64,000 bases of DNA, taken from NCBI RefSeq assembly GCF_008000815.1, contig NZ_CP042806.1, positions 2,666,001 to 2,730,000 of the forward strand, in the 5' to 3' direction. A model generated the notes under the pieces. That model worked only from the letters and a program-made list of their open reading frames with translations, did no database searches and was not told the DNA's origin. This DNA comes from Terriglobus albidus. GTDB lineage: Bacteria > Acidobacteriota > Terriglobia > Terriglobales > Acidobacteriaceae. Shown here in pieces: positions 37,485-46,906 of the stretch (positions are counted from its first letter, which is position 1; each line of letters starts with the position of its first letter). The translations under genes were made by a program, and so were the position numbers.

Positions 37485-38000
37485 GTGCTTAGTCTCGTGC
37501 GTTCTTTGTGGATGGTTTTCCTGCACGCCTTTGCACGACGTGTGACCGTTCAGTATCCAGAGGAAAAGCCCTATCTCGCGCCTCGGTATCGAGGTCGCAT
37601 TGTCCTTACGAAGGATCCTGACGGAGGAGAACGTTGCGTCGCGTGCAATCTCTGCGCCGTCGCCTGTCCCGTGGATTGCATCTCACTGCAGGCAACTGAG
37701 GACGAGCATGGCCGGAGAACCCCGGAGTTCTTCCGAATCAATTTTTCCCGCTGCATTTTCTGCGGCTACTGCGAAGAAGCGTGTCCCACGTATGCGATTC
37801 AACTGACACCCGATTTCGAGATGGGCGAGTACAAACGGAAGAATCTTGTATACGAAAAAGCTGATCTCCAGATTGAGGGTCCGGGAAAGTATCCCGATTA
37901 CAACTTCTGGCGTGTAGCTGGAGTTGCAATTGGTGGCAAGGACAAAGGAGAAGCTGAGAACGAAACCGCACCCGTCGACTCTCACAGCCTGATGCCTTGA
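37485..38000 (+). CDS. nuoI: NADH-quinone oxidoreductase subunit I
   Basis: A 171-residue subunit with two [4Fe-4S] clusters (N6a, N6b): C51/C54/C57/C61 ([12 protein letters not shown]) and C90/C93/C96/C100 ([12 protein letters not shown]). Starts at GTG 37485 with a strong AAAGGAGG upstream. The last 30 residues are an acidic variable tail. Confidence 0.96.
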   Translation: MLSLVRSLWMVFLHAFARRVTVQYPEEKPYLAPRYRGRIVLTKDPDGGERCVACNLCAVACPVDCISLQATEDEHGRRTPEFFRINFSRCIFCGYCEEACPTYAIQLTPDFEMGEYKRKNLVYEKADLQIEGPGKYPDYNFWRVAGVAIGGKDKGEAENETAPVDSHSLMP

Positions 38001-38009
38001 AGATGAGCC

Positions 38010-38630
38010 ATGATCACACTTTTTTATCTCGCGGGTACTATTGCCGTCATCGCTACACTGCTCGCGATTACGCGACGTCACGCGGTTCACGCACTGCTTT
38101 ACCTGGTTGTGTCGCTGCTTGCCATCGCCGTGGATTTCTATGTTTTGGGAGCGGCTTTTGTAGCAGCGCTTGAAGTCATGGTCTATGCAGGCGCCATTAT
38201 GGTGCTCTTTGTGTTCGTTGTGATGATGCTGAACGTCGCCGAGCACGCTATGGAAGTGGAACGTGAGTGGCTGAGACCTCGAAACTGGTACGGGCCTTCC
38301 GCTCTCGCCGTGATCTTGTTGGGGGAGTTGGTTTACTGCGCCGTGACATCCGGCAGTACGCCTTCGCTGACGAACGCAGTCGGTCCAAAGCAAGTCGGCG
38401 TGGCGCTATTCAGAACCTATTGGATCGGAGTCGAACTCGTGTCTCTGTTGTTGATGGCAGGGTTAGTTGGTGCATGTCATCTGGGACACCGTGAAATTAC
38501 AAGAGAGGAGGAGCGACATGCCGCAGGTACCGATGCAGCACGCGCTGATTCTGGCAGCGATTTTGTTCGCGCTGGGTCTGGCCGGACTTCTGACGAGGCG
38601 GAACCTGATCTTCACGCTCATGTGCATTGA
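38010..38630 (+). CDS. nuoJ: NADH-quinone oxidoreductase subunit J
   Basis: A 206-residue membrane subunit with about five helices; the family segment [22 protein letters not shown] is intact. The frame does not stop at the usual place but runs 113 bases into nuoK, adding a hydrophilic tail (from about EEERHAAG) unlike normal NuoJ ends. Either the overlap is real or the stop was lost by a base change. Confidence 0.93.
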   Translation: MITLFYLAGTIAVIATLLAITRRHAVHALLYLVVSLLAIAVDFYVLGAAFVAALEVMVYAGAIMVLFVFVVMMLNVAEHAMEVEREWLRPRNWYGPSALAVILLGELVYCAVTSGSTPSLTNAVGPKQVGVALFRTYWIGVELVSLLLMAGLVGACHLGHREITREEERHAAGTDAARADSGSDFVRAGSGRTSDEAEPDLHAHVH

Positions 38631-38826
38631 GATCATGCTCAATGCGAGCGGCCTCGCGTTTGTCGCGGCCGGCTCCCGTTGGGGGCAACCGGACGGTCAG
38701 ATAATGTTTCTGTTTATTCTCGCAATGGCGGCGGCCGAAGTCTCAGTCGGACTCGGCTTCGTACTCCTGTATCACAAGCGGCACGCCACATTGGATGTGG
38801 ACGCGGCCAGTGAGTTGAGAGGCTGA
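38518..38826 (+). CDS. nuoK: NADH-quinone oxidoreductase subunit K
   Basis: A 102-residue subunit with three helices, homologous to MrpC. The ATG at 38518 has GAGGAGG-type spacing (AGAGGAGGAGCGAC). The conserved Glu residues of the proton path are in CIEIMLNA and [10 protein letters not shown]. It overlaps the nuoJ 3' end by 113 bases in another frame. Confidence 0.94.
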   Translation: MPQVPMQHALILAAILFALGLAGLLTRRNLIFTLMCIEIMLNASGLAFVAAGSRWGQPDGQIMFLFILAMAAAEVSVGLGFVLLYHKRHATLDVDAASELRG

Positions 38827-38827
38827 T

Positions 38828-40702
38828 ATGTTCCGCCTGCTGTGGCTTGTTGCGGCTGTTCCGTTTGCAAGCGCTGGTTTGCTCGCACTGTTCGGTTCCC
38901 GGTTGTCCCGGAGAATCATCGCAATCTCCGGCGCCGGTTCGATTGGATTTTCCGCAGCACTTACGTTGTTGATTGGCGCGGAGTTCATCACGTCACCACC
39001 TGCCGGCAACGCGTATGTCCAGCACTTGTGGACGTGGATGAATAGCGGTGGATTTCAATCAGAGATCGCGCTCTATCTCGATTCTGTTGCGCTTCTTATG
39101 CTTCTGGTCGTTACGTTTGTCGGCTTCCTGATTCATCTTTATTCCGTTGAGTACATGCGTGAGGAGGAAGGGTATGCGCGATTCTTCGCCTACATGAACC
39201 TCTTCGCGGCGTCGATGATCACGCTCGTGTTAGCGAATAACCTGCTCTTGCTGTACCTGGGGTGGGAGGGGGTCGGGCTCTGCAGCTTTCTGCTGATCGG
39301 CTTCTGGTATCGGGATCCAGTGAACGTTCGCGCGGCGAGTAAAGCCTTTATCGTGACTCGGGTTGGTGATACCGCCTTCGCGGTCGGGTTGTTCCTCTTG
39401 TTTACCCGGTTGGGAACGCTGGACATTCAGGAGTTGATGCATCGTGCCTCAGTACAGTGGAATTCGGGCAGTGGCATCGCGGTAGCGGCGGCAGCGCTGC
39501 TACTGGGAGGAGCCGTCGGTAAATCCGCGCAACTGCCACTTCAAACCTGGTTGCCGGACGCGATGGCCGGCCCCACGCCGACGAGCGCACTCATTCATGC
39601 CGCGACTATGGTCACCGCGGGAGTGTATCTGATTGCACGCACGCATGTGGTCTTTACGCTGGCTCCTCCTGTCCAACTCGCTGTGGCGATCATTGGAACC
39701 GCCACAATGCTTCTGGCGGCCTTCAGCGCACTTGCTCAGCGTGATATGAAACGCGTGCTGGCGTACTCCACCATCAGTCAGATCGGTTATATGTTTCTCG
39801 CGCTTGGACTGGGCGCCTGGTCGGCTGCCCTGTTCCACCTTATGACGCACGCTTTTTTCAAAGCTCTGCTCTTCCTGGCTGCAGGAGTCGTCATTCATGC
39901 AGTACACGAGCAGGACCTCTACCGCATGGGCGGGCTCCGCTTCGAACTGCGACTCGCATTCTGGTCGTTTGTGATTGGCGGCTCGGCGTTGGCCGGCCTG
40001 CCACTGATCACCGCTGGTTTCTTCAGTAAGGACCTCATCCTATGGCAATCCTGGGCAGGTCCGAATGGAAATGCGTTGTTCTGGACTGCGGGCATGACGG
40101 GGGCCATGCTTACCTCGCTCTACACGTTCAGACTGATATCGCTGGCGTTCTATGGCCCACAGCAGTCACACGTGAAAGCAGAAAGCGGCCTCCTGGTTCG
40201 CATCGTTCTGGTTGCACTTTGTGTTTTGTCCCTCCTCGGTGGATATGTGGATACGCCTCCACACTTTGGCGGCACACCGGCGCTCTCGAATTTTCTAAGC
40301 AGCGCATTGCCTCCGCTCGAGGAGGTCCATATCGGTCCGATCACCGAGAGCATCACGGCTCTCTGTGCCAGTTTGTCGTTCGGACTCGGCCTTGCGCTGG
40401 CGTACCTTCTCTATGGGCCACAGCGTTCGCGTGTGCCCGCCCAGGGTTTCCTGCCGAAGCTCTGCCTCGCAGGCTTCGGCTTCGACCGAGTATACGACTG
40501 GCTGTTCGTTCGCCCGCTCCAATGGCTGATTCGGAAGAGCAAGAGCGACATCGTGGACGTGCCGGTCCGTGGCCTGGGGCAAATTGCCGTACTTGGCTAT
40601 CGTGCTTCGCGGCAGATGCAGACCGGGCGTGTGCGCCGGTATGCAATGGGACTTGCCATGGGAACTGCCGCGATCCTCGCGATCGCATTCTTTGCCCGAT
40701 GA
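38828..40702 (+). CDS. nuoL: NADH-quinone oxidoreductase subunit L
   Basis: A 624-residue antiporter-like subunit and distal proton pump with about 15-16 helices and the long lateral helix at the C-terminus. Signatures: LYLGWEGVGLCSFLLIGFWY, KSAQLPLQTWLPDAMAGPTP, LIHAATMVTAGVYLI and SQIGYMFLALGLG. It starts one base after nuoK. Confidence 0.96.
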   Translation: MFRLLWLVAAVPFASAGLLALFGSRLSRRIIAISGAGSIGFSAALTLLIGAEFITSPPAGNAYVQHLWTWMNSGGFQSEIALYLDSVALLMLLVVTFVGFLIHLYSVEYMREEEGYARFFAYMNLFAASMITLVLANNLLLLYLGWEGVGLCSFLLIGFWYRDPVNVRAASKAFIVTRVGDTAFAVGLFLLFTRLGTLDIQELMHRASVQWNSGSGIAVAAAALLLGGAVGKSAQLPLQTWLPDAMAGPTPTSALIHAATMVTAGVYLIARTHVVFTLAPPVQLAVAIIGTATMLLAAFSALAQRDMKRVLAYSTISQIGYMFLALGLGAWSAALFHLMTHAFFKALLFLAAGVVIHAVHEQDLYRMGGLRFELRLAFWSFVIGGSALAGLPLITAGFFSKDLILWQSWAGPNGNALFWTAGMTGAMLTSLYTFRLISLAFYGPQQSHVKAESGLLVRIVLVALCVLSLLGGYVDTPPHFGGTPALSNFLSSALPPLEEVHIGPITESITALCASLSFGLGLALAYLLYGPQRSRVPAQGFLPKLCLAGFGFDRVYDWLFVRPLQWLIRKSKSDIVDVPVRGLGQIAVLGYRASRQMQTGRVRRYAMGLAMGTAAILAIAFFAR

Positions 40703-40711
40703 GGTGTCGTG

Positions 40712-42208
40712 ATGATCCTGCTCAGCCTGATTTTGATTCTTCTCGTCGGCGGTGTCTCGTCGTGGATCGTCGCTCGTCGACATACAACGGCGGCGCGCTG
40801 GATCGCCGTGGCAAGCGCGGGAGCAAATCTGGCGGTCACCATCGGTTTGTGGATTGCCAACACTGGGCGCTCGCAGCCGTCGATGCGGCGCTGGTTGGAA
40901 GAATGCAATTTCAGTTGGATTTCACAGTTTGGTATCCGTTTCCATCTGGCCCTTGATGGTCTTAGCCTGGCATTGTTGCTCCTGACCTACTTTCTAGGCA
41001 TCGTGGCTATTCTTTCCTCCTGGACGGAGATCCGACAGCGAGTTGGTTTCTTCCACTTCAACCTGCTTTGGGTGCTGGCAGGCATAACCGGTGTGTTCCT
41101 GGCGGCGGACCTGTTCGTCTTCTATCTGTTCTGGGAGCTGATGCTGGTGCCAATGTACTTGCTGATCGGCATATGGGGTCACGAACGGCGGATATATGCT
41201 GCAACGAAGTTCTTTCTTTTCACGCAGCTTAGCGGTCTGCTGATGCTGATAGCGATTATTTCGCTGGCTGTTCTTCACCAGCACGCGACCGGCGTTTTCA
41301 CCTTCGATTACGAACATCTGCTCAACACACCCTTGTCGCCCCGTTCAGCACGTCTGCTGATGCTTGGATTCTTTGTTGGGTTTGCGGTGAAGCTGCCCGC
41401 GTTCCCATTTCATACCTGGCTCCCGGATGCACATACCGAAGCTCCGACCGCCGGCAGCGTCATTCTGGCTGGCCTTCTGCTGAAGACGGGCGCGTATGGG
41501 CTGATCCGTTTCGTGCTGCCTCTCTTTCCGGTACCGTCGCGCGAATTGGCTCCTTTTATGATGACGGTCGGCGTAATCGGAATTCTGTACGGAGCCGTGC
41601 TTGCGGTCGCTCAAACCGATATCAAACGTCTTGTAGCCTACACCAGCGTCAGCCACATGGGATTCGTGCTGCTCGGAGTCTTCGCGGGAAATGAGATTGC
41701 GCTCGAAGGGGCTGTGATCCAGATGATTAGCCACGGAATTAGTACGGGCGCGTTATTCGTTCTTGCCGGCCTGCTTCAGGAGAGGATGCACACCCGCGAG
41801 ATATCACAGATGGGTGGCCTTTGGGAGACCATGCCTGCGCTCAGCGGGGCAGGGCTTCTGTTTGCCATGGCCTCGCTCGGACTTCCAGGACTCGGCGATT
41901 TCGTGGGTGAGTTTCTCGTCCTGCTTGGGGCGTATCGAGCTAACATCGGTCTCACCGCTGTGGCGACCCTGGGTCTTCTCTCGGCTACTCTCTATGGGTT
42001 GAGATTCGCTCAAGGAGCATTCCACGGCCCGAACGTGCATCATTGGAGTCTGCCGGACATGCGTCTTCGCGAATGGACGATCCTTGGCTCGATGATTCTT
42101 TGTCTTCTTTGGATCGGCCTCTATCCGCAATCAGTTTTGAACACATTACGTCCGAGCCTGGCTGCCATGCAGCAAAGTACATTCCCACAAGAGATCGTAA
42201 GGAGATGA
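40712..42208 (+). CDS. nuoM: NADH-quinone oxidoreductase subunit M
   Basis: A 498-residue antiporter-like proton pump with about 14 helices. Signatures: FYLFWELMLVPMYLLIG, VKLPAFPFHTWLPDAHTEAP and TSVSHMGFVLLGVF. ATG 40712 is preferred to the adjoining GTG 40709 given GAGGTG upstream. Confidence 0.95.
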   Translation: MILLSLILILLVGGVSSWIVARRHTTAARWIAVASAGANLAVTIGLWIANTGRSQPSMRRWLEECNFSWISQFGIRFHLALDGLSLALLLLTYFLGIVAILSSWTEIRQRVGFFHFNLLWVLAGITGVFLAADLFVFYLFWELMLVPMYLLIGIWGHERRIYAATKFFLFTQLSGLLMLIAIISLAVLHQHATGVFTFDYEHLLNTPLSPRSARLLMLGFFVGFAVKLPAFPFHTWLPDAHTEAPTAGSVILAGLLLKTGAYGLIRFVLPLFPVPSRELAPFMMTVGVIGILYGAVLAVAQTDIKRLVAYTSVSHMGFVLLGVFAGNEIALEGAVIQMISHGISTGALFVLAGLLQERMHTREISQMGGLWETMPALSGAGLLFAMASLGLPGLGDFVGEFLVLLGAYRANIGLTAVATLGLLSATLYGLRFAQGAFHGPNVHHWSLPDMRLREWTILGSMILCLLWIGLYPQSVLNTLRPSLAAMQQSTFPQEIVRR

Positions 42209-42212
42209 AGAG

Positions 42213-43664
42213 ATGAATGCCGCTGATTTTGTTGCGCTGCTGCCCCTCATTACGATTTCAGCAACCGCAATCGTTTTGATGATCGCGATTGCGATTCAGC
42301 GCAATCACAAAGCTGCCGTCATAATTTCGCTGATCGGCGTGGCTGGAGCTGCGGCAAGTCTATTACTGACTGCATCAGAGAAACCGCGGCAGATCACCAG
42401 CCTTTTAGTGCTCGATTCCTATTCACGTCTCTACATGGCGATTCTTCTTGGAGCCGCGGTATTTGTGTTCCTGTTCGGTTATGACTACCTGAAGCGTCGC
42501 CATGAACGTCCTGAAGAGTTTTACCTTCTTGTCCTGCTGGCAACAACAGGCGCGATGACGCTTGTGGTCAGCCTCAATTTTGTGTCGTTTTTCCTCGGAT
42601 TGGAACTGCTGAGCATAGCGCTTTACAGCCTGATCGCATATGTACGAACGGAGAGCATCTCTATCGAAGCAGGAATCAAGTATCTGGTTCTTGCCGCGTC
42701 ATCATCAGCCATCCTTCTGTTTGGCCTCGCGCTGATTTATGCGGTGTCGGGGTCGATGGATCTCTCCCAGTTCGCCGCACTGATGGTCCGCCCAACTGGA
42801 TCTGCGAACGCCGCTTCTCTTCTGACGGGCCTGATGCTCGTTCTAACAGGCGCGGGTTTCAAACTGGCAGTTGTTCCATTTCAACTCTGGACGCCGGATG
42901 TCTACGAGGGCGCACCCCTACCGGTAACGGCATTCATCGCCACCGTCTCCAAGGCCGGAATGTTTGCATTTCTATTGCGCTGGTTCCACGTTCATGATGG
43001 GGGAGTGGCAGGGGCTCCGGGGCTCGTCCTCACGGTCATTGCAGTCGCTTCCATGTTGACGGGAAATCTTCTTGCGCTATTGCAGAACAACGTCAAGAGG
43101 ATTCTTGCATTCTCATCCATTGCTCATATGGGTTATTTGCTGGTCGCATTGCTTGCTGGAGGACCACTCGGCGCTCCCGCGGCCACCTACTACCTCATCG
43201 CCTATGCAGCGACAATCCTCGGAGCCTTTGGCCTCATGAGCGCGCTGTCCAGCTCGCGATGCGAAGCTGCCTCAATCGACGACTACCGTGGGCTCTTGTG
43301 GAGAAGGCCGTTCGTCGCAGGTGCATTCGCTACAACACTTCTTTCACTTGCCGGGATTCCGCTTACAGCAGGGTTTCTCGGTAAGTTCTACGTCATTACG
43401 GCGGGCGCTTCACAATCCCGCTGGATGCTTCTCTTTACCCTCGTCGTCAGCAGCACCATCGGTTTGTTCTACTATTTGCGCATCATCGTCGCCATGTACT
43501 CCCAAGCAGGAGGGCCTGGCACCGATGGAGAGTCATCCACACAGCCATTGTCTTTCGCGGCTATCCTGGCGCTCACAGCTCTTACCGGCCTCATATTTCT
43601 ACTGGGCGTCTATCCCACACCGCTCTGGAATGCCATCACAGCAGTCACTCGCGATCTCGGGTGA
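42213..43664 (+). CDS. nuoN: NADH-quinone oxidoreductase subunit N
   Basis: A 483-residue antiporter-like proton pump that ends the operon. Signatures: FFLGLELLSIALYSLIAY, FKLAVVPFQLWTPDVYEGAP and FSSIAHMGYLLVALL. It lies four bases after nuoM. No terminator is evident in the 22 bases before the convergent CBS gene. Confidence 0.95.
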   Translation: MNAADFVALLPLITISATAIVLMIAIAIQRNHKAAVIISLIGVAGAAASLLLTASEKPRQITSLLVLDSYSRLYMAILLGAAVFVFLFGYDYLKRRHERPEEFYLLVLLATTGAMTLVVSLNFVSFFLGLELLSIALYSLIAYVRTESISIEAGIKYLVLAASSSAILLFGLALIYAVSGSMDLSQFAALMVRPTGSANAASLLTGLMLVLTGAGFKLAVVPFQLWTPDVYEGAPLPVTAFIATVSKAGMFAFLLRWFHVHDGGVAGAPGLVLTVIAVASMLTGNLLALLQNNVKRILAFSSIAHMGYLLVALLAGGPLGAPAATYYLIAYAATILGAFGLMSALSSSRCEAASIDDYRGLLWRRPFVAGAFATTLLSLAGIPLTAGFLGKFYVITAGASQSRWMLLFTLVVSSTIGLFYYLRIIVAMYSQAGGPGTDGESSTQPLSFAAILALTALTGLIFLLGVYPTPLWNAITAVTRDLG

Positions 43665-43686
43665 TGTATAAGCCAACCAGTACGTC

Positions 43687-44133
43687 CTAACAAGGGTACT
43701 TTCCTTCGATGTAGTGCTCGAGCTGTTCGATCGTTTGATCCTGCGCGAATGCGATCCAGTTCACGAGATCTCCGATGGAGACGATTCCAAGAATCTTTCC
43801 GTCGCAAACGACAGGAAGATGGCGAATCCGGTTGGTTGTCATCAGCCGCATGGCTTCGTCAACCGAGCAGTCTGGGCTGATGGAAATCGGCGACGCCATG
43901 ATCTCGCTCACCAGCGTATCCTTCGAACCTCGTCCCAGAAGGATGACCTTTCGCGCGTAGTCTCTCTCCGAAACGATGCCCACGAGCTGGTCTTGATCTA
44001 CTACCAGCACCGCGCCTATATCCTTATCTGCCATCATCTGCATGGCGGAATAAACGGTCGCGTCGGGGGAGAGAGAACATACGTCAGAACCCTTCTTGCG
44101 CAGAATGAACAAAACGGGGTCAAGCACTCTCAT
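43687..44133 (-). CDS. CBS-domain pair protein
   Basis: A 148-residue protein consisting almost only of two CBS motifs (about 10-65 and 75-130): CSLSPDATVYSAMQMMADKDIGAVLVVD and ISPDCSVDEAMRLMTTNRIRHLPVV. Such stand-alone pairs bind adenine nucleotides and sense energy or redox state. ATG with AAGGAG eight bases upstream. It converges on nuoN, so it is not in the complex I operon. Its target is unknown. Confidence 0.9.
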   Translation of the reverse strand: MRVLDPVLFILRKKGSDVCSLSPDATVYSAMQMMADKDIGAVLVVDQDQLVGIVSERDYARKVILLGRGSKDTLVSEIMASPISISPDCSVDEAMRLMTTNRIRHLPVVCDGKILGIVSIGDLVNWIAFAQDQTIEQLEHYIEGKYPC

Positions 44134-44764
44134 AGCAAGCTCCTTACACGCAATTCAAGATTCGAAGTGGCGCTTCAAAAAGGAGAGACAAGCTAGACCG
44201 CCGAACCCCAGTAGCTGCGTGTCGAAAGCTGGAACGCGGCGATCGCTGCAAGAAAGACAATCTTACGGCTACGCTCACACCGCCAAACGAAGAAAGCCGT
44301 CACCCGGCGTGGAAATATACGCCCGCACTGCAACAATTGCAAAAGGAATATTAACTTCTTCGTTGCGGCAGACTGTTCCTTGCATAAATTATTGAAAATA
44401 ATGACGAAATTGGCTGCCGCAGTGCGCTTGAAATCCGACGATACTCGACAGAACGGCCAGCAGCGAACCGGCACTAGTGCCAGGGCGACTGCATAGCGAC
44501 TCAGTTGATGTTGCTGCTGCCGGAATCCTAAACTCTGTTCAACCCATTTCCGCTGGCGGGCGGGAATTTGTGGCGATGCTCTGGCTTTGTGGGATGCGCC
44601 ACATGCGAGACGTACGAAGCGTTATACGCAGAAGTGATTGACGTTCGCTTGAAACCGCCTATACGCCTATATGTATGAGGCATCAGTAGTTGTGCTAAGG
44701 TTATGTGGCCAATCATCCGATTCTTCGCAGCACGGACTTGTTGATCGACGAGGGAATTGTCTCG
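44134..44764. other. Gene-poor region between the CBS gene and the Wsp-like operon
   Basis: About 630 bases without a supported gene. It contains the third hairpin/tRNA-Leu-like fragment (44388-44437) and, just downstream, a perfect 12-base palindrome GGCACTAGTGCC (44470-44481). The right part must contain the promoter of the chemosensory operon; none is clear enough to call. Confidence 0.45.
44388..44437 (+). repeat. Hairpin plus tRNA-Leu-like fragment (copy 3)
   Basis: A perfect hairpin ATTATT-GAA-AATAAT (44388-44402) precedes GACGAAATTGGC and, after further divergence, GCGCTTGAAATCCG. These correspond in order to the D-arm and anticodon arm of copy 1. It is more diverged than copies 2 and 4. 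The hairpin arms differ in sequence from copy 1 yet still pair. Confidence 0.45.
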
Positions 44765-46375
44765 ATGAAAAATTTGAGTATCCGCCAGTGGATCCTTGTG
44801 AGCTTTATCGTCGTACTGGCCATCATCATTGCGATGGGCAGTGTCGCCTATCTCAAGCTGAGCCACATCGAGCGGGAAACCGTTAAGATGCAGACCGACA
44901 CCTTGCCCGGTCTGTACTTTGGCGGTGACATTAGGAATGAGTGGCTGACAAACTACTCGCTCATTCAAGCCCGTGCGATTGAGACGGACCCAGGAGTCAG
45001 CCATAATCTTGATCTGCAGATTGCGACTAATTGGGCGAATCTGAACACGTCGATGAAGAACTACGAAGACTCCATTCATCAGCAGAAGGATCGCGAAAAC
45101 TTCGCCCACTTCAAGTCCCTGATTCCATCTTTTCTGAATGCGCAGCAGCAGTACCTGAAGGCAGGCGCCGGAAGTCAATCCTTAAGCAACCATGCGATCA
45201 TTGCGACAAATAGTAACGTAGTGGCCGCGATTCAGACGCTGATCGACTTCAACCGGGTCGATGTCGATCTGTCGACTCAAAGTGTTTTGAAAGCGGTTGG
45301 AACCGCGCGGGCGGGGATTCTGAGCGGCTTTCTGGCTGCAGTCCTGATCTCCGCGTTTGTCGGCTATTTGTTGTGGCAGATCATCACGCGGCCGCTCAGC
45401 AGTCTTGTCGCCGCGATGGACATCATCCGTAAGGGAGACTTCAGCCGGAAGATCAATCTGCAGCGGCAGGACGAGTTCGGGATGCTGGGAGCAGGCTTCG
45501 ACAATATGATCGACGACCTGAAACTGCTTATCAGCCAGGTGCAGAAATCGGGCCTTCAAGTCAGCACGTCCATTACCGAGATCGCCGCAACGTCCAAGCA
45601 ACAGCAGGCGACTGCCAATGAGATTGCCGCTACGACAACGGAGATCTCTGCAACCTCGAAAGAGATTTCGGCTACCTCCCGCGAACTTGGCAAGACCATG
45701 GCGGAGGTTTCGGCCGTGGCCGAGCAGACGGCGGTTCTGGCCGGCAGCGGCCAGGTCGGTCTCTCGCGCATGGAAGAGACCATGAACCATGTCGTGGAGG
45801 CCGCCACCTCGATCAACTCCAAGCTTGCTGTGCTGAATGTAAAGGCAGGCAACATTAATCAGGTGGTTATCACTATCACGAAGGTGGCAGACCAGACCAA
45901 TTTGCTCTCGCTTAATGCTGCTATTGAGGCGGAGAAGGCAGGAGAGTATGGTCGCGGCTTTGCCGTGGTGGCAAGCGAGATCCGGCGGCTCGCCGACCAG
46001 ACAGCGGTAGCGACATACGACATTGAACTGATGGTCAAAGAGATCCAGTCGGCGGTCTCTGCCGGCGTTATGGGCATGGACAAGTTTTCGGAAGAGGTTC
46101 GCCGCGGCATGCAGGAGATGCATCAGGTCGGTAACCAGCTTTCTCAGATCATTAAGGATGTGCAGGCGCTGGTTCCGCGTTTCGAGACCGTGAATGATGG
46201 AATGCAGGCGCAGTCAATTGGCGCAGGGCAGATCAGCGAAGCTCTTGGACAGTTGGGCGAGGCCGCACAGCAGACGGTCGACTCTCTGCGGCAATCCAGT
46301 CTGGCCATCGATGAGCTGAACCTTGCGTCCAGTACGTTGCGAAGCAGTGTCTCCCGGTTCAGGTTGCAGGAATAG
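44765..46375 (+). CDS. wspA: Methyl-accepting chemotaxis protein, WspA-like sensor
   Basis: Membrane receptor of about 536 residues opening a seven-gene Wsp-type operon. ATG 44765 is favoured by GAGGGA upstream and gives a hydrophobic first helix ([16 protein letters not shown]). A four-helix-bundle periplasmic domain of about 150 residues follows, then a second membrane segment ([21 protein letters not shown]), a HAMP domain and a long signalling coiled coil. The hairpin tip is recognisable as [25 protein letters not shown]. In Pseudomonas, WspA senses surface contact or envelope stress; the ligand here is unknown. No C-terminal CheR-docking pentapeptide is seen. Confidence 0.9.
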   Translation: MKNLSIRQWILVSFIVVLAIIIAMGSVAYLKLSHIERETVKMQTDTLPGLYFGGDIRNEWLTNYSLIQARAIETDPGVSHNLDLQIATNWANLNTSMKNYEDSIHQQKDRENFAHFKSLIPSFLNAQQQYLKAGAGSQSLSNHAIIATNSNVVAAIQTLIDFNRVDVDLSTQSVLKAVGTARAGILSGFLAAVLISAFVGYLLWQIITRPLSSLVAAMDIIRKGDFSRKINLQRQDEFGMLGAGFDNMIDDLKLLISQVQKSGLQVSTSITEIAATSKQQQATANEIAATTTEISATSKEISATSRELGKTMAEVSAVAEQTAVLAGSGQVGLSRMEETMNHVVEAATSINSKLAVLNVKAGNINQVVITITKVADQTNLLSLNAAIEAEKAGEYGRGFAVVASEIRRLADQTAVATYDIELMVKEIQSAVSAGVMGMDKFSEEVRRGMQEMHQVGNQLSQIIKDVQALVPRFETVNDGMQAQSIGAGQISEALGQLGEAAQQTVDSLRQSSLAIDELNLASSTLRSSVSRFRLQE

Positions 46376-46423
46376 TCAGAGATTCCAGGTCCGTGTTGTA
46401 AGCAGAGTTTAGGGGCTGTGTTC

Positions 46424-46906
46424 ATGCTGTTTCTTCTTCTTCAGCTTGGCGATGACCGATACGCATTGAAGGCGAGCCAGATCGTTGAAGTGCTGCCCCT
46501 ATTGCAGCTTAAAAAGCTTCCTCAATCGCCTACGGGAGTTGCTGGAGTGATGGACTATCGGAACACGCCAGTTCCGGTCTTGGACCTGAGCGAGTTGGCT
46601 ACGCAGCGTCCGGCACACCCCAAACTCAGCACGCGCATCATCGTGGTGAATCTTGCAGACGGTCAGGATGAAGTGCGTCTGGTGGGGCTGATTGCCGAAA
46701 ACGTGACGGAGACCTTGCGGCGAGATCCCGGGGACTTTGTCTTTTCCGGAATTGAGAGCAGCAGGACACCGTACCTGGGCCCTGTCGTCATCGATACGCG
46801 CGGCATGATCCAGTGGGTAAAACCGGCGGCCCTGTTACCGGCGCCGTTATATGACGAGATCTTCAAGCAGTCCGCAGAGGCGCAATGGCAAGCATCGAGC
46901 TCATAG
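46424..46906 (+). CDS. wspB: CheW-like coupling protein, WspB position
   Basis: A 160-residue CheW-domain protein that should couple the receptor to the WspE-like kinase. ATG 46424 has AGGGG eight bases upstream and is preferred to GTG 46418. Domain features: FLLLQLGDDRYALKASQIVEVLPL at the start, GVAGVMDYRNTPVPVLDL in the middle. It overlaps the CheR gene by 22 bases. Confidence 0.9.
   Translation: MLFLLLQLGDDRYALKASQIVEVLPLLQLKKLPQSPTGVAGVMDYRNTPVPVLDLSELATQRPAHPKLSTRIIVVNLADGQDEVRLVGLIAENVTETLRRDPGDFVFSGIESSRTPYLGPVVIDTRGMIQWVKPAALLPAPLYDEIFKQSAEAQWQASSS

Noticed and set aside
44470-44481. Palindrome GGCACTAGTGCC as an operator or attachment core
   Set aside because: A single 12-base palindrome without repeats nearby; chance cannot be excluded.
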